Shown: in pieces, positions 1 through 9,910 of the stretch | Position numbering within the stretch: position 1 is the stretch's first letter | Layout: each line of letters starts with the position of its first letter | DNA from: Poa pratensis | Lineage: Eukaryota; Streptophyta; Magnoliopsida; Poales; Poaceae | Length of the DNA: 64,000 bases | NCBI GenBank assembly: GCA_947311845.1 | Contig: CAMZMU010000035.1 | Span: forward strand, 1,197,761 to 1,261,760 | Direction: 5' to 3' | Notes under the pieces: generated by a model | What the model was told of the DNA's origin: nothing | Database searches by the model: none | The model's input: the letters and a program-made list of their open reading frames with translations, nothing else | Made by a program: the position numbers and the translations under genes

Positions 1-802
1 TCCTTGTCCATGTAAAGTCGTTGAATCCTTGGTATGAGTGGAAGATACCTAAGAACATTGGCTGCGACACAGGACTGTCTCTTCTGACCATCACCTGCGT
101 CTACCTCAACATACCTAGAGGAGCCACAGTTGGGACAGTAGTTGGCGAACTCGTATTCTTTCCTAAATAGGACGCATCCCTCCGGACATGCATGGATATG
201 CTCATATGGCATGTTAAGTGCACGGAGGATTTTCTTTGCCGCGTAAAAGCTTGAAGGCAGAACATGAGCTTCAGGGAGCCAACGACCAACGCTTGTCATA
301 ATTTCATCAAAACAGTCTCTAGGCAGGTTCCACCGGGCCTTGATAGCCATAATGTCACCGATGGCCGCGAGCTGTCTGTATTGGGTGTGCGCGTGAAGAG
401 GTGCAGCCGAGGACTCCAACATATCATAGAAGGCCTTCGCGGCACCCTCTGGCTGCTCTTCCCCTTGCCCATCACGAAAGTCATTTATCAGGCCTCCTAA
501 CCCGGTAGCACAGTCGCCGTCGGACTCTCTCGCCGCCTCCTCTATGATACGATCAGCCTCACCATGATAGGTCCACACATAATAGTCGGGCAAAAACCAT
601 ACTTAACGAGATCTAGTCCAATATTATCCCTATTGTGTATTCTGTTGTTCTTGCATTTAAAGCACGGACACCAAGCGGTAGCATTCCCCTCAACAAATGC
701 TTGATCCAAGAATTCTTCCAGCTTTAAAAACCATTCAGGGGTAATCACTGTTTTACTTTCACGACCAGTGTACATCCACTCACGGTCAGCATGATCAGCC
801 AT
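1..802 (-). pseudogene. TNP2-type CACTA transposase, N-terminal part, frameshifted
   Basis: TNP2 transposase binds subterminal repeats and cuts CACTA ends. The reading starts at the ATG at 802 (peptide MADHADREWMYTGR), which opens the transposase-associated domain: DREWMYTGR, then TPEWFLKLEEFLDQAF, then a zinc-binding-like CPCFKCKN. Around 585 the frame is lost by what looks like a single missing base after GFCP; the continuation DYYVWTYHGE resumes in another frame and runs open to base 1. That part includes PYEHIHACPEGCVLFRKEYE and NYCPNCGSSRY, the characteristic start of the TNP2 (Transposase_21) domain with its CxxC pairs. The catalytic region lies outside the window. An upstream in-frame ATG at 856 is possible, but the domain start favours 802. 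With the frameshift this copy cannot make a full transposase unless the break is a sequencing error. Confidence 0.85.
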
Positions 803-970
803 CTTCTTCTGCTCTTTTGGGTGACAAACGGTGACGCATTTCATTATATGCAGCAAGTAATAATAATAAATTTATTCAATGTCGTCAGATTAATTACGCC
901 CAAATTTTATCATTTACAGCATGCATGGTTGGTTCACCTACACTTCTAATAGGTAGGGGCCTATCCCACC

Positions 971-1177
971 CGAGTATGTGTAGATCGAGTCGTGTTCCAT
1001 GTTCTACCCCGACCCGAGACGGAATTTCGGCAGCACCTCCCCCTGTTCTTCAGAATACACGTCTCGAGCTTGTCAAGCCGAGAGGGTGTGCATCCGAAGA
1101 ACAACGGGGAGGTGCTGCCGAAATTCTGTCTCAGGAAGGGGTAGAACATGGAACACGACTCGATCTACACATACTCG
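971..1177. repeat. Long imperfect hairpin (inverted repeat) upstream of the TNP2 gene
   Basis: Bases 971-1060 and 1088-1177 are near-perfect reverse complements, with about ten differences by eye over ~90 bases. Both arms start CGAGTATGTGTAGATCGAGT when read outward-in. The central part around 1063-1086 is itself palindromic (CTCGAGCTTG paired with CAAGCCGAG). A transcript across it would fold into one long stem. It sits between the transposase start and the subterminal repeats of CACTA-1. Overlapping reading frames here are by-products of the palindrome. Confidence 0.8.
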
Positions 1178-2116
1178 CGCTGTCCAACAGGACAATCCGG
1201 AAGAGTTACGGTTATAAATATGCAAAGATGGACAATCCTGCATATTTATAAATTTATAACCCTTCCGGACGGGATCTGACTCGGTTACGCGACTGACTTG
1301 GTGATCTAGAACAAAATAAACCTATGTAGCAAGAGAGGCGAAAGATGTATACCCTCGAAGCATGAGCAATCGCCGAAAAAGGTCGGGGACGCTCCTCAGC
1401 TGCATAAGAAGCCCCGCAACGACGGGACCGACGGTGGCGGCTGCCGAGAAACTACGACATCTGAAAAAAAATAGCAATTTACATATTGGGTTATCATTCA
1501 TAAGTACAAGCTCCCGGTGATTTTACAAATAGCAAAAAGGTCGTTCAACGCCAAACCATTGAACGAGACCATAGATACAAGCATTACCACCCAAAAAATA
1601 CAGATCATATAGATCTCCCGGTCTATCTATATTTCTTGCCTTACAAACTGACCCAAGCTTGGTATAACAAAAAGCAACACACATAAGCATTTCACTAGGG
1701 CTAACCTAATGCACAAGATCAAAAACCCATAACAGCATAATAAGCTAAAAAAAGGCAGTTCAATGCAGGACAAAAACTCATATACTGAACGTAAAAATTG
1801 ACTGAATCCGAACTCAGCCCACATGAGCACACCGTCAGTCTGTGCATACCATCAGCCTAACCTAACATGCCTAATATAATCACCAAAACTGAACCCTAAA
1901 CTAATCTTTTGCAAGTTCAAACATGAAAGCATCCGGGTGCATACCATCAGCCTAACCCTAAACCTAACATGTCTGTGCATACCATCAGCCTAACCCATCG
2001 CGACAGTGACGCACAAGCGTTTCACTACCGACGCCGACCTCGAGATGCGCGGCGTGCCGCTGGTCAAGGTGAGCGAGACGTCGCTAGCAGCAGCTCCTGG
2101 TGCCCGCGCCGGGGAA
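1178..2116. other. CACTA-1 interior without a recognisable gene
   Basis: No coding region is supported. The phrase GCATACCATCAGCCTAACC recurs near 1843, 1939 and 1977, a short local duplication with CCTAA-rich spacers. The stretch is probably leader or promoter DNA of the element on the far side of the hairpin. Confidence 0.5.
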
Positions 2117-2232
2117 GAGGAGGCCGGAGGAGGCAGGGGGCGGTGCACGGCCGGTGAGGAGGCCGGAGGAGGCAGGGGCGGTGCACGGCCGGTGAGGAGG
2201 CCGGAGGAGGCAGGGGGCGGTGCACGACCGAT
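2117..2232. repeat. GC-rich minisatellite, three units of 38-39 bp
   Basis: Three consecutive units begin GAGGAGGCCGGAGGAGGCAG and end with GTGCACGGCCGGT or a one- or two-base variant. Long Gly/Arg/Pro-rich reading frames cross it on both strands, but they come from base composition and are not taken as genes. Confidence 0.8.
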
Positions 2233-2441
2233 GAGGAGGCGTGGCGGGCGCGGCTGGTGGAGGCGGCGTCGCCGGACCTTCACGGCGGCGGGGCCGGGGA
2301 TTGGCGGCGGGACGGGCTGTGGCGGCGGCGGGGCCGGTGGAGGTGAGATGCGCGCGGCGCGGGGTGGAGGCGAGATGCAGAGGCTGATCTGATTTGTTGG
2401 GGGAGGTCGGGGTGGGTCGCCCGCGCGACCTTATCCTATTT

Positions 2442-2518
2442 CTTTGCCGTGTGCAGGGAGATGGGCGCACGACAAAGAGGGAATATGTCTTTGCCGTGTG
2501 CAGACACACGGCAAAGAA
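2442..2518. repeat. CACTA-1 subterminal repeats, inner block
   Basis: Two copies of CTTTGCCGTGTGCAG and inverted copies (GCACGACAAAG, ACACGGCAAAG) lie here. They match the block at 9099-9540 from which they are separated by the inserted elements and the satellite array. Confidence 0.75.
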
Positions 2519-2598
2519 TTTTTTTAAAATTTCCATTTTCATACTATTTATTAGTACCTTTGGTACCTTTCATTATATACTTTCATTAATAATATTAT

Positions 2599-3727
2599 GG
2601 GAACGACTAGCGTGAGCACGCGCGTCGGCGCGGAACCTGGAGCACGCGAGCGAGCCGAGAGAGCCCAGCGTGCGATCCCCTCCCTGCCATCCACGTGGCC
2701 CGCGGGAAGCACGCCCGCCCGAAAGGTCAGCGAGCCAGCCAGCCAGCCAGCCACGCTGAACATCAATCCGTCCGGCCAAGCGAGACAGTAGCTCAATGAT
2801 CGATCCGTCCTAAGCGAGCAAGGCAGCTGCTTGCATATAAAATGATTTCTAATTAATATTTTGTAGGTGTATATATGTAGCATGCACGTGTCCTGTCCAA
2901 TTTGAGGCAGTGCAAATGTAAAAGAGAAGGCAGTGCACCGGAAAAAAGGCAGTGCACTGCCGCATTCGAGGCAGTACACCGCAAAAAGAGAAGGCAGTGC
3001 ACCCATCCGTGGCAGTGCACTACCCATCTGAGGCAGTGCATCACAAAAAAGAAGGCAGTGCACTGTCGATCAAGGCAGTGCACCGTGAAAGAGAAGGCTG
3101 TGCACCGAAAAAGAAGGCAGTGCACTGATCCGAGGCAGTGCACCGTAAAACGAGAAGGCAGTGCACTGTTGATCCGAGACAGTGCACCGCAAAAGAGAAG
3201 GCAGTGCACTGCCGATCCGAGGCAATGCGCCACAAAAGAGAAGGCAGTGCTCCCCATCCATGGCAGTGCACCACAGAAGAGAAGGCAGTGCACTACTGAT
3301 CCGAGGCAGTGCACCACAAAAGAGAAGGCAGTGCACTGCCGATTCGAGGCAGTGCACCAGGAAACAAAGCAGTGCAATTTACACACTTCGGGCAGTGCAC
3401 AAAAAAAGTTTCTCTAAACATATCAATATGAGATTTAGTTTTGAAGATCTCGACGCGACTAATCCATTCCCGAAAACGGATTATGATTTGGAAACTCGGT
3501 TCACAAGATATTTAATTTTTTTGATCAAACCAAAAGAGAAAAATGGAAAAAGACACATCCAGCCTAGCTAGCGGGAGGAGCGGAACGAGGAACGCGCCAC
3601 TGACGTGCACGTGGCGAGCGGAGAACTCACGCGCGAGGAAGGACACGCTTAGGATGCGCCACGTGCTGCTTACGGACGGAACATCAGGCGCGCGTCTAGG
3701 ACGCGCGTGCTTTTTTTAACAATTCGG
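2599..3727. mobile_element. Mutator-like non-autonomous element with 9-bp target duplication
   Basis: The 9-base TAATATTAT stands directly before (2590-2598) and after (3728-3736) this interval, the duplication length typical of Mutator-like elements. The two ends share AGCACGCGCGTC in inverted orientation at about the same distance (16-17 bases) from each boundary, a weak terminal inverted repeat. The interior has no transposase; it is mostly the GGCAGTGCAC array. The duplication is AT-rich and palindromic, so chance is not excluded. Confidence 0.55.
2906..3400. repeat. Array of GGCAGTGCAC motifs
   Basis: More than twenty copies of GGCAGTGCAC or close variants occur in ~500 bases, spaced about 17-30 bases apart and separated by two alternating spacer types: purine-rich (CGCAAAAGAGAA) and TGCCGATCCGA-like. 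Where motifs abut, GGCAGTGCACTGCC is a perfect palindrome. Reading frames of up to 177 codons on both strands are a result of the repeat. Confidence 0.85.
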
Positions 3728-4482
3728 TAATATTATAGTATTATAGTATTACATTTGTTAGTACCTTTGGTGCGGTTCCGATGCTCCGGAGTCCCGCTTC
3801 GGCGAAACCCTCGACCCGCTGGAAAAAAGTCAAACTTGCCGTCTACCCCTTTGACCGGAGTCGAAAGGGGGTAGGCCGGTGGATTTTTTTTCTTGGTTGT
3901 GTTAGGTTAGGACATAGGAAGACCCAAAACCAAGATCCACCCCACCCCTTGCCAAGATTCCCTCCGTTTGGCCTGAAGTGGGAGTTTCGACCTATAAGTC
4001 CAGGAACTCCGTATGGAGAAAGTGATGCCAGTGAACCCGGTCACACACCGGAGTGAGATCTTGGACATGTACAACACCCAACACACTTGTACACATATGG
4101 TATGGAAACACCTAGGTTTTGGTGGGGTTCCGACGCTCCGGAGCCCCGCATCGGCTAAACACTAGACCCGCTGGAAAAAAGTCAAACTTGCCGTCTACCC
4201 CTTTGACCGGAGTCGAAAGGGGGTAGGCCGGTGGATTTTTTGCTTGGTTGTGTTAGGTTAGGACATAGGAAGACCCAAAACTAAGATCCACCCCACCCCT
4301 TGCCAAGATTCCCTCCGTTTGGCCCGAAGTGGGAGTTTCAATCTATAAGTCCAGGAACTCTGTATGGAGAAAGTGATGCCGGTGAACCCGGTCACACACC
4401 GGAGTAAGATCTTGGACATGTACAACACCCAACACACATGTACACATATGGTATGGAAACACCTAGGTTTTGGTGGGGTTCC

Positions 4483-5501
4483 TGTCGGCCCAGTAAGAAC
4501 CAGGGTGTGCTGGGCCTATCCTCGACAGCCCTCGACACTCGGTGGCTGAATTTCGCTAAGGACCAAGCCTACGGCTTGGAGAGACCCGCGAGGCAAATCG
4601 CCTCGCGAGGGCTTAGGAGGTAGCAGAGGCCTGCGGAGGCCCTCCTCACTGCTGCCCCCTCTTCAAGGAGATTTTCCCTGAAGAGAGGTCAACGCCGAAT
4701 CCTCCACAGGGCACCCCAGCCCTCGTGCGGATTCCTTCGCTTCAAAGCAACCTCTGCACCGCAGAGTGACGCGCGCCTCTGCGCGCGGTGACGACGACGC
4801 CGCAGTTGCCGTTTTGGTGATTAAAGGAGTCAACAAAGCTGCGTCATGCGCACCGGACTACAAGGATTTCCTCTTTGGTGATAAGGGGACCGGCCGGCGC
4901 TACGCTCCACGGCCGACGTCACCGTGGGCACCCCCACGTTCCTCTGCAGCCCCAGCTGGCCGTCCTGCTTGGACGGTGGTGTCTCTGCCACAGGCGTCAG
5001 CTTTCCGCCCATGGACCGCGTCCATGGGCAGCTGGGCTGCGGTGCACCGTGCTCCTCCTTCTGTCGCCTTGTTGTAGCCCTTCCGCTGCGCAAGCACAGG
5101 GAAGAGGCCCGGGGCGCCTATAAAAGGAGGAGGTGCTCCACCGTAGCAAAGGATCGCATTTCCAGTCTAGCTTAGCTACCTACGCGCAAGGAAGAAGAAG
5201 ACCAGTGTTTCCCCTTCCTTGTGCACACCATTGCCAAAAGAGAGCCCTCGGCAAGCTCATTGTACTGTAACCTCCATAACAGTGCAATACAGACAAGCAG
5301 GAGTAGCGGTGTTACCTCCACACGAGGGCCGTGAACCTGGGTACGGGCTGGTGTTCATCTCTGTCGTGATGTCCCTCCTCATGCTCGACGAGCACCGTCG
5401 CCGTGCAGGTTGAGGGTTGTTTGACCAACGTGTTCAGCCCCTTACAGGAACACTCTTCGTGAGCTTGACCATCCCTAATTCGTGGGAGTCATTCTCCCAC
5501 A
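4483..5501 (+). mobile_element. Solo LTR, family not named
   Basis: The 1019-bp segment starts TGTCGGCCCAG and ends CATTCTCCCACA, with canonical TG...CA. It is flanked by the 5-bp direct repeat GTTCC (4478-4482 and 5502-5506), which also restores the satellite unit across the insertion. It has a good TATA box at 5117-5127 on the plus strand, giving the orientation. There is no primer site, coding region or second LTR, so it is a solo LTR left by recombination. Gypsy membership is likely but not shown. Confidence 0.85.
5117..5127 (+). promoter_or_regulatory. TATA box of the solo LTR
   Basis: CCTATAAAAGG is a near-consensus TATA box about 635 bases into the LTR, where the U3/R boundary of an LTR is expected. 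It follows a GC-rich stretch and precedes GCTCCACCGTAGC. Confidence 0.6.
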
Positions 5502-7389
5502 GTTCCGACGCTCCGGAGCCCCGCTTCGGCGAAACACTAGACCCGCTGGAAAAAAGTCAAACTTGCCGTCTACCCCTTTGACCGGAGTCCAAAAGGGGTA
5601 GGCTGGTGGATTTTTTTTGCTTGGTTGTGTTAGGTTAGGACATAGGAAGACCTAAAACCAATATCCACCCCACCCCTTGCCAAGATTACCTCCGTTTCTC
5701 CCGAAGTGGGAGTTTCGACCTATAAGTCCAGGAACTCGGTATAGAGAAAGTGATGCCGGTGAACCCGGTCACACACCGGAGTGAGATCTTGGACATGTAC
5801 AACACCCAAAACACTTGTACACATATGGTATGGAAACACCTAGGTTTTGGTGGGGTTCCGACGCTCCGGAGCCCCGCTTCGGCGAAACCCTTGACCCGCT
5901 GGAAAAAAGTCAAACTTGCCGTCTACCCCTTTGACCGGAGTCGAAAGGGGGTAGGCCGGTGCATTTTTTTGCTTGGTTGTGTTAGGTTAGGACATCGGAG
6001 GACCCAAAAAAAGATACACCCCACCCCTTGCCAAGATTCCCTCCGTTTCGCCCGAAGTGGGAGTTTCGACCTATAAGTCCAGGAACTCCGTATGGAGAAA
6101 GTGATGCCGGTGAACCCGGTCACACACCGGAGTGATATCTTGGACATGTACAACACCCAACACACTTGTACACATATGGTATGGAAACACCTAGGTTTTG
6201 GTGGGGTTACGACGCTCCGGAGCCCCACTTCGGCGAAACCCTTGACCCACTGGAAAAAGTCAAACTTGCCGTCTAACCCTTTGACCGAAGTCGAAAGGGG
6301 GTAGGCCGGTGGATTTTTTTTGCTTGGTTGTGTGAGGTTAGGACATAGGAAGACCCAAAACCATGATCCACATCACCCCTTGCCAAGATTCCCTCCGTTT
6401 GGCCCGAAGTGGGAGTTTCGACCTATAAGTCCAGGAACTCCGTATGGAGAAATTGATGCCGGCGAACCCGGTCACACACCGGAGTGAGATCTTGGACATG
6501 TACAACACCCAACACACTTGTACACATATGGTATGGAAACACCTAGGTTTTGGTGGGGTTCCGACGCTCTGGAGCCCCGCTTCGGCGAAACACTAGACCT
6601 GCTGGAAAAAAGTCAAACTTGCCGTCTACCCCTTTGACCGGAGTCGAAAGGGGGTAGGCCGGTGGATTTTTTTTCTTGGTTGTGTTTGGTTAGGACATAG
6701 GAAGACCCAAAACCAAGATCCACTCCACCCCTTACCAAGATTCCCTCCATTTCGCCCGAAGTGGGAGTTTCGAGCTATAAGTCCAGGAACTCGGTATGGA
6801 GAAAGTGATGCCGGTGAACCCGGTCACACACCGGAGTGAGATCTTGGACATGTACAACACCCAACACACTTGTACACATATGGTATGGAAACACCTTGGT
6901 TTTGGTGGGGCTCCGACGCTCCGGAGCCCCGCTTCGGCGAAACCCTTGACCCGCTGGAAAAAAGTCAAACTTGCCGTCTATCCCTTTGACCAGAGTCGAA
7001 AGGGCGTAGGCCGGTGGATTTTTTTGCTTGGTTGTGTTAGGTTGGTTAGGACATAGGAAGACCCAAAACCAAGATCCACCCCACCCCTTGCCAAGATTCC
7101 CTCCGTTTCGCCCGAAGTGGGAGTTTCGACCTATAAGTCCAGGAACTCCGTATGGAGAAAGTGATGCCGGTGAACCCGGTCACACACCGGAGTGAGATCT
7201 TGGACATGTACAACACCAAACACACTTGTACACATATGGTATGGAAACACCTAGGTTTTGGTGGGGTTCCGACGCTCCGGAGACCCGCTTCGGCGAAACT
7301 CTTGACCCGCTGGAAAAAGTCAAACTTGCCGTCTACACCTTTGATGGAGTCGAAAGGGGGTAGGCTGGTGGATTTTTTTGCTTGGTTGT

Positions 7390-8987
7390 TGATGACGTGA
7401 AACACACGTTCGTTGGGAGACCCCAAGAGGAAGGTATGATGTAGTCAGCAGCAAGTTTTCCCTCAGAAAGAAACCAAGGTTATCGAACCAGTAGGAGCAG
7501 CAACTCTTCAGAAGGTTGTCAACACAGCCAGAAAAAGAGCTGTTGCAGGGAGTCTAGACTGTTGACGTGAAATCTGCACACAACACAATCAAACTACTTT
7601 GCCCCAACGAAACAGTGAGATTGTCAATCTCACTGGCTTGCTGAAAACAAAGGATTAAACGTATGGTGTGGAAAATGAGTATTAAATTGCAGAGAATGAA
7701 AAAAGAACAATTTGCAGTTTGTGGTCGTTTAATCAGTGTAAAAGAATGGACCGGGGTCCACAGTTCACTAGTGGTGTCTCTCCATAAAAGATAACTAACA
7801 TGTTGGGTGAACAAATTACAGCTGGGCAATTGACGAATAGTGAGCGCATGACAATGCATATACTTGACATGTTGACTACTATGATATTTAATTGGGCATT
7901 ACGACATAATACATAGACCGTTATCCAACAGCATCTATGACTAATAATCAACCGCCGGGTTGTCATCCGAGTCCCCCGTTGGTATTAAGTTGCAAGCAAC
8001 GGATAATTGCATTAAGTAAAGTGCGTAATGTAAACAAACACATATGCCCGTGGACATAGTATCGTTAGGTTATCCCTAGTGGCAACATCACATTCTCAAC
8101 CTTAGAACTTTCTGTCACTGTCCCAGGTTAAACGGAGACATGAACCCAGTATCTAGCATAAATACTCTCTCTTGGAGTCACAAACATCTACTTGGCCAAA
8201 CCATCTACGAGTAACGGAAAGCATGCAAGATCTTAAATAACATATGAGATAGATTGATAATAAACTTGACATAATATTCAATATTCATCGGATCCCAGCA
8301 AACACAACATGTAGCATTACAATAATATGATCTTGATCATGTAGGGCAGCTCACAAGATCTAAACATGATGGCACAAAGTGGAGAGACAACCATCTAGCT
8401 ACTGCTATGGACCCGTAGTCCAAGGATGAACTACTCACGCATCACTCCGGAGGCAGGCATGGCGATGTAGAAGCTTCCGGTGACGATTCCCCTCTCCGGC
8501 AGGGTGCCGGGAAGAGGTTCTGAACCCTCCCGAGTTAGGGTTGACGACGGCGGCGTCTCTGGATCTTTTCGTGGATTTTTGCTCAGTTACTTAGGGTTTT
8601 CGCGTCGGGGGGAATAAGTAGGCGAAAGGGCGTCGGCTGCGGACCCCGAGGGGCCCACACCACCCTAGGGCGCGGCAGAGGGGGGGCCGCGCCCTAGGTG
8701 CGTGTGGCCTCCTGGTGGCCCTCCTCTGCTGCTCCTTCGCTCCGTCAGGCGTGTTCTGGAAAAATAGGCACCCCCGTGTAGTTTCGTCCAATTCCGAGAA
8801 TATTTCCAGACTAGCTTTTCTGGAATACAAAAACAGCAGAAAACAGGAACTGGCACTTCGGCATCTTGTTAATAGGTTAGTCCAAAAAAATGTATAAAAG
8901 TGATATAAAGTAGATGCAAAACATGTAGCAATTGGTATAAAACAAGCATGGAACATCAAAAATTATAGATACGTTTGAGACGTATTA
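7390..8987 (-). mobile_element. Solo LTR of the same family as the outer retrotransposon at 16074-38460
   Basis: It starts TGATGACGTGAAACACACG and ends GACGTATTA, where the canonical final CA has mutated to TA. GTTGT flanks it on both sides (7385-7389 and 8988-8992). Its sequence follows the LTRs at 16074-17675 and 32436-38460 closely over its whole 1598 bases, for example GTTCGTTGGGAGACCCCAAG near the start and AAACAGCAGAAAACAGGAAC near the end. Orientation is by analogy with the full element, whose genes are on the minus strand. Confidence 0.9.
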
Positions 8988-9098
8988 GTTGTGTTAGGCG
9001 AGATCATATTTTTAGTGCAATATAATTTAATTCTAGTGAAGCATGCATGTGCTATTTATATCTACTATAAGTGGATAAGGTACTTTAAAAAAATACAT

Positions 9099-9540
9099 CT
9101 TTGTCGTGTGCATGCGCACGGTAAAGGACTAAACCTTTGCCGTGCGTCGTATCCCAGGCGCACGGCAACGACCTGACAGTGGGCCATTGCACATAAAAAA
9201 TGTTCGTAAATCGTTGCCGTGCGCATGCGCACGGTAAACCTCTATATCTTTGCCGTGCGTCTTATCCGGACACACGGCAAAGAACTGCCGTGACGGTTCC
9301 GCCAATGCCGCCGGCTGGTCAGACACGTGGCATGGTTCTTTGCCGTGCGCTGGTCTTTGCCGTGTGTTTTGTTTAGACGTTACCGTGCGCCAGTCGTTGC
9401 CGTGTGCTATTTTGGCTGCGAGGCCGTGTGTGTGCCTTTGCCGTGTGCTCGTCACGGCAAAGAGGACATTTACCGTGTGCCCGATATCCGACGCACGGCA
9501 AAGTGCTGAGCACACGGCAACGTACAGCTCTCCCGTAGTG
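9099..9540. repeat. CACTA-1 terminal and subterminal repeats
   Basis: At least ten copies of TTTGCCGTGTGC-type words (with TTGCCGTGCGC variants) and their complements alternate up to the terminus CTCTCCCGTAGTG at 9540. This is the transposase-binding architecture of CACTA ends. Confidence 0.85.
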
Positions 9541-9910
9541 GTACTTCTTTCAAGGAAATAAGATACTGATTCGTCGTGCCCATGTGCATGAAAGCTGTCG
9601 TTCGTGGTCACTCACTCAATCATCACTCACTGGTCAAGTGGTGTCCATCAGTACGGCTGTTTCGCTGGTCCCTAACCTCGTACGGGAGCTGCAGGGATGC
9701 TAATACTACGCCCCAGGCATGACCACGCCAGCTCTGTACCAAGTCGGGGTGGAGGAAACCGCCTGATTCTTCCCTAACTTCAAAGCTCTTCTGCGCCAAG
9801 GAAAAGAAGAGGAAGAGTCGTGAAATGAGGCCGCTGAAAATGAGCAACGGTGAGAGAGTTGGCAGGCATGATCCCACAGAGCCACAAATTAGGTACTCCT
9901 ATCTCTTAAT
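9541..9910. other. Flank of CACTA-1 upstream of the DUF4220 gene
   Basis: Unique-looking DNA follows the transposon end. It has ACTCACTCAATCATCACTCAC and no clear TATA box. It should hold the promoter or a first exon of the next gene, but neither could be fixed. Confidence 0.4.

Larger units (their letters stand above)
3774..7389. repeat. ~353-bp tandem satellite in CACTA-1, interrupted by a solo LTR
   Basis: The phrase CCTAGGTTTTGGTGGGGTTC recurs about every 350 bases (near 4110, 4462, 5840, 6190, 6540, 6892 with one change, 7248). Each unit contains GACGCTCCGGAGCCCCGCTT, CAAACTTGCCGTCTACCCCT, TTGGTTGTGTTAGGTTAGGA and CCGGTCACACACCGGAGTGA. The array is split by the solo LTR at 4483-5501 and ended by the solo LTR at 7390-8987; only a dozen bases continue after that. 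Several ~60-125-codon frames recur in every unit, but with stops and shifts they look incidental. The unit is related to the array at 14507-16073, in opposite orientation. Confidence 0.9.
1..9540 (-). mobile_element. CACTA-1: CACTA-type DNA transposon, left end outside the window
   Basis: The right end is a CACTA terminus: read on the minus strand it starts CACTACGGGAGAG at 9540. Just inside lie many inverted and direct copies of TTTGCCGTG and its complement (9099-9530 and again 2442-2518), the usual subterminal transposase-binding repeats of this superfamily. The minus-strand TNP2 gene at 1-802 is oriented away from this end, as expected. The interior also holds a long hairpin (971-1177) and a ~353-bp satellite array (3774-7389), and is interrupted by a Mutator-like element and two solo LTRs. 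The left end and the rest of the transposase lie beyond base 1, so full length is unknown. The target duplication cannot be confirmed from one end; GTA follows base 9540. That the TNP2 fragment and the right end belong to one element is an inference from order and orientation. Confidence 0.8.

Noticed and set aside
1969..2542. GC-rich frames of 128 and 152 codons (Gly/Arg/Pro rich)
   Set aside because: Produced by the 38-39-bp minisatellite and high GC; no recognisable domain and open in several frames.
2853..3420. Long reading frames of 95-177 codons on both strands over the GGCAGTGCAC array
   Set aside because: They exist in several frames at once and repeat the motif translation; no domain, start context or codon preference supports a gene.
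3781..7426. Recurrent 60-126-codon frames in the CACTA-1 satellite
   Set aside because: They change length and frame from unit to unit, as expected for non-coding tandem DNA.
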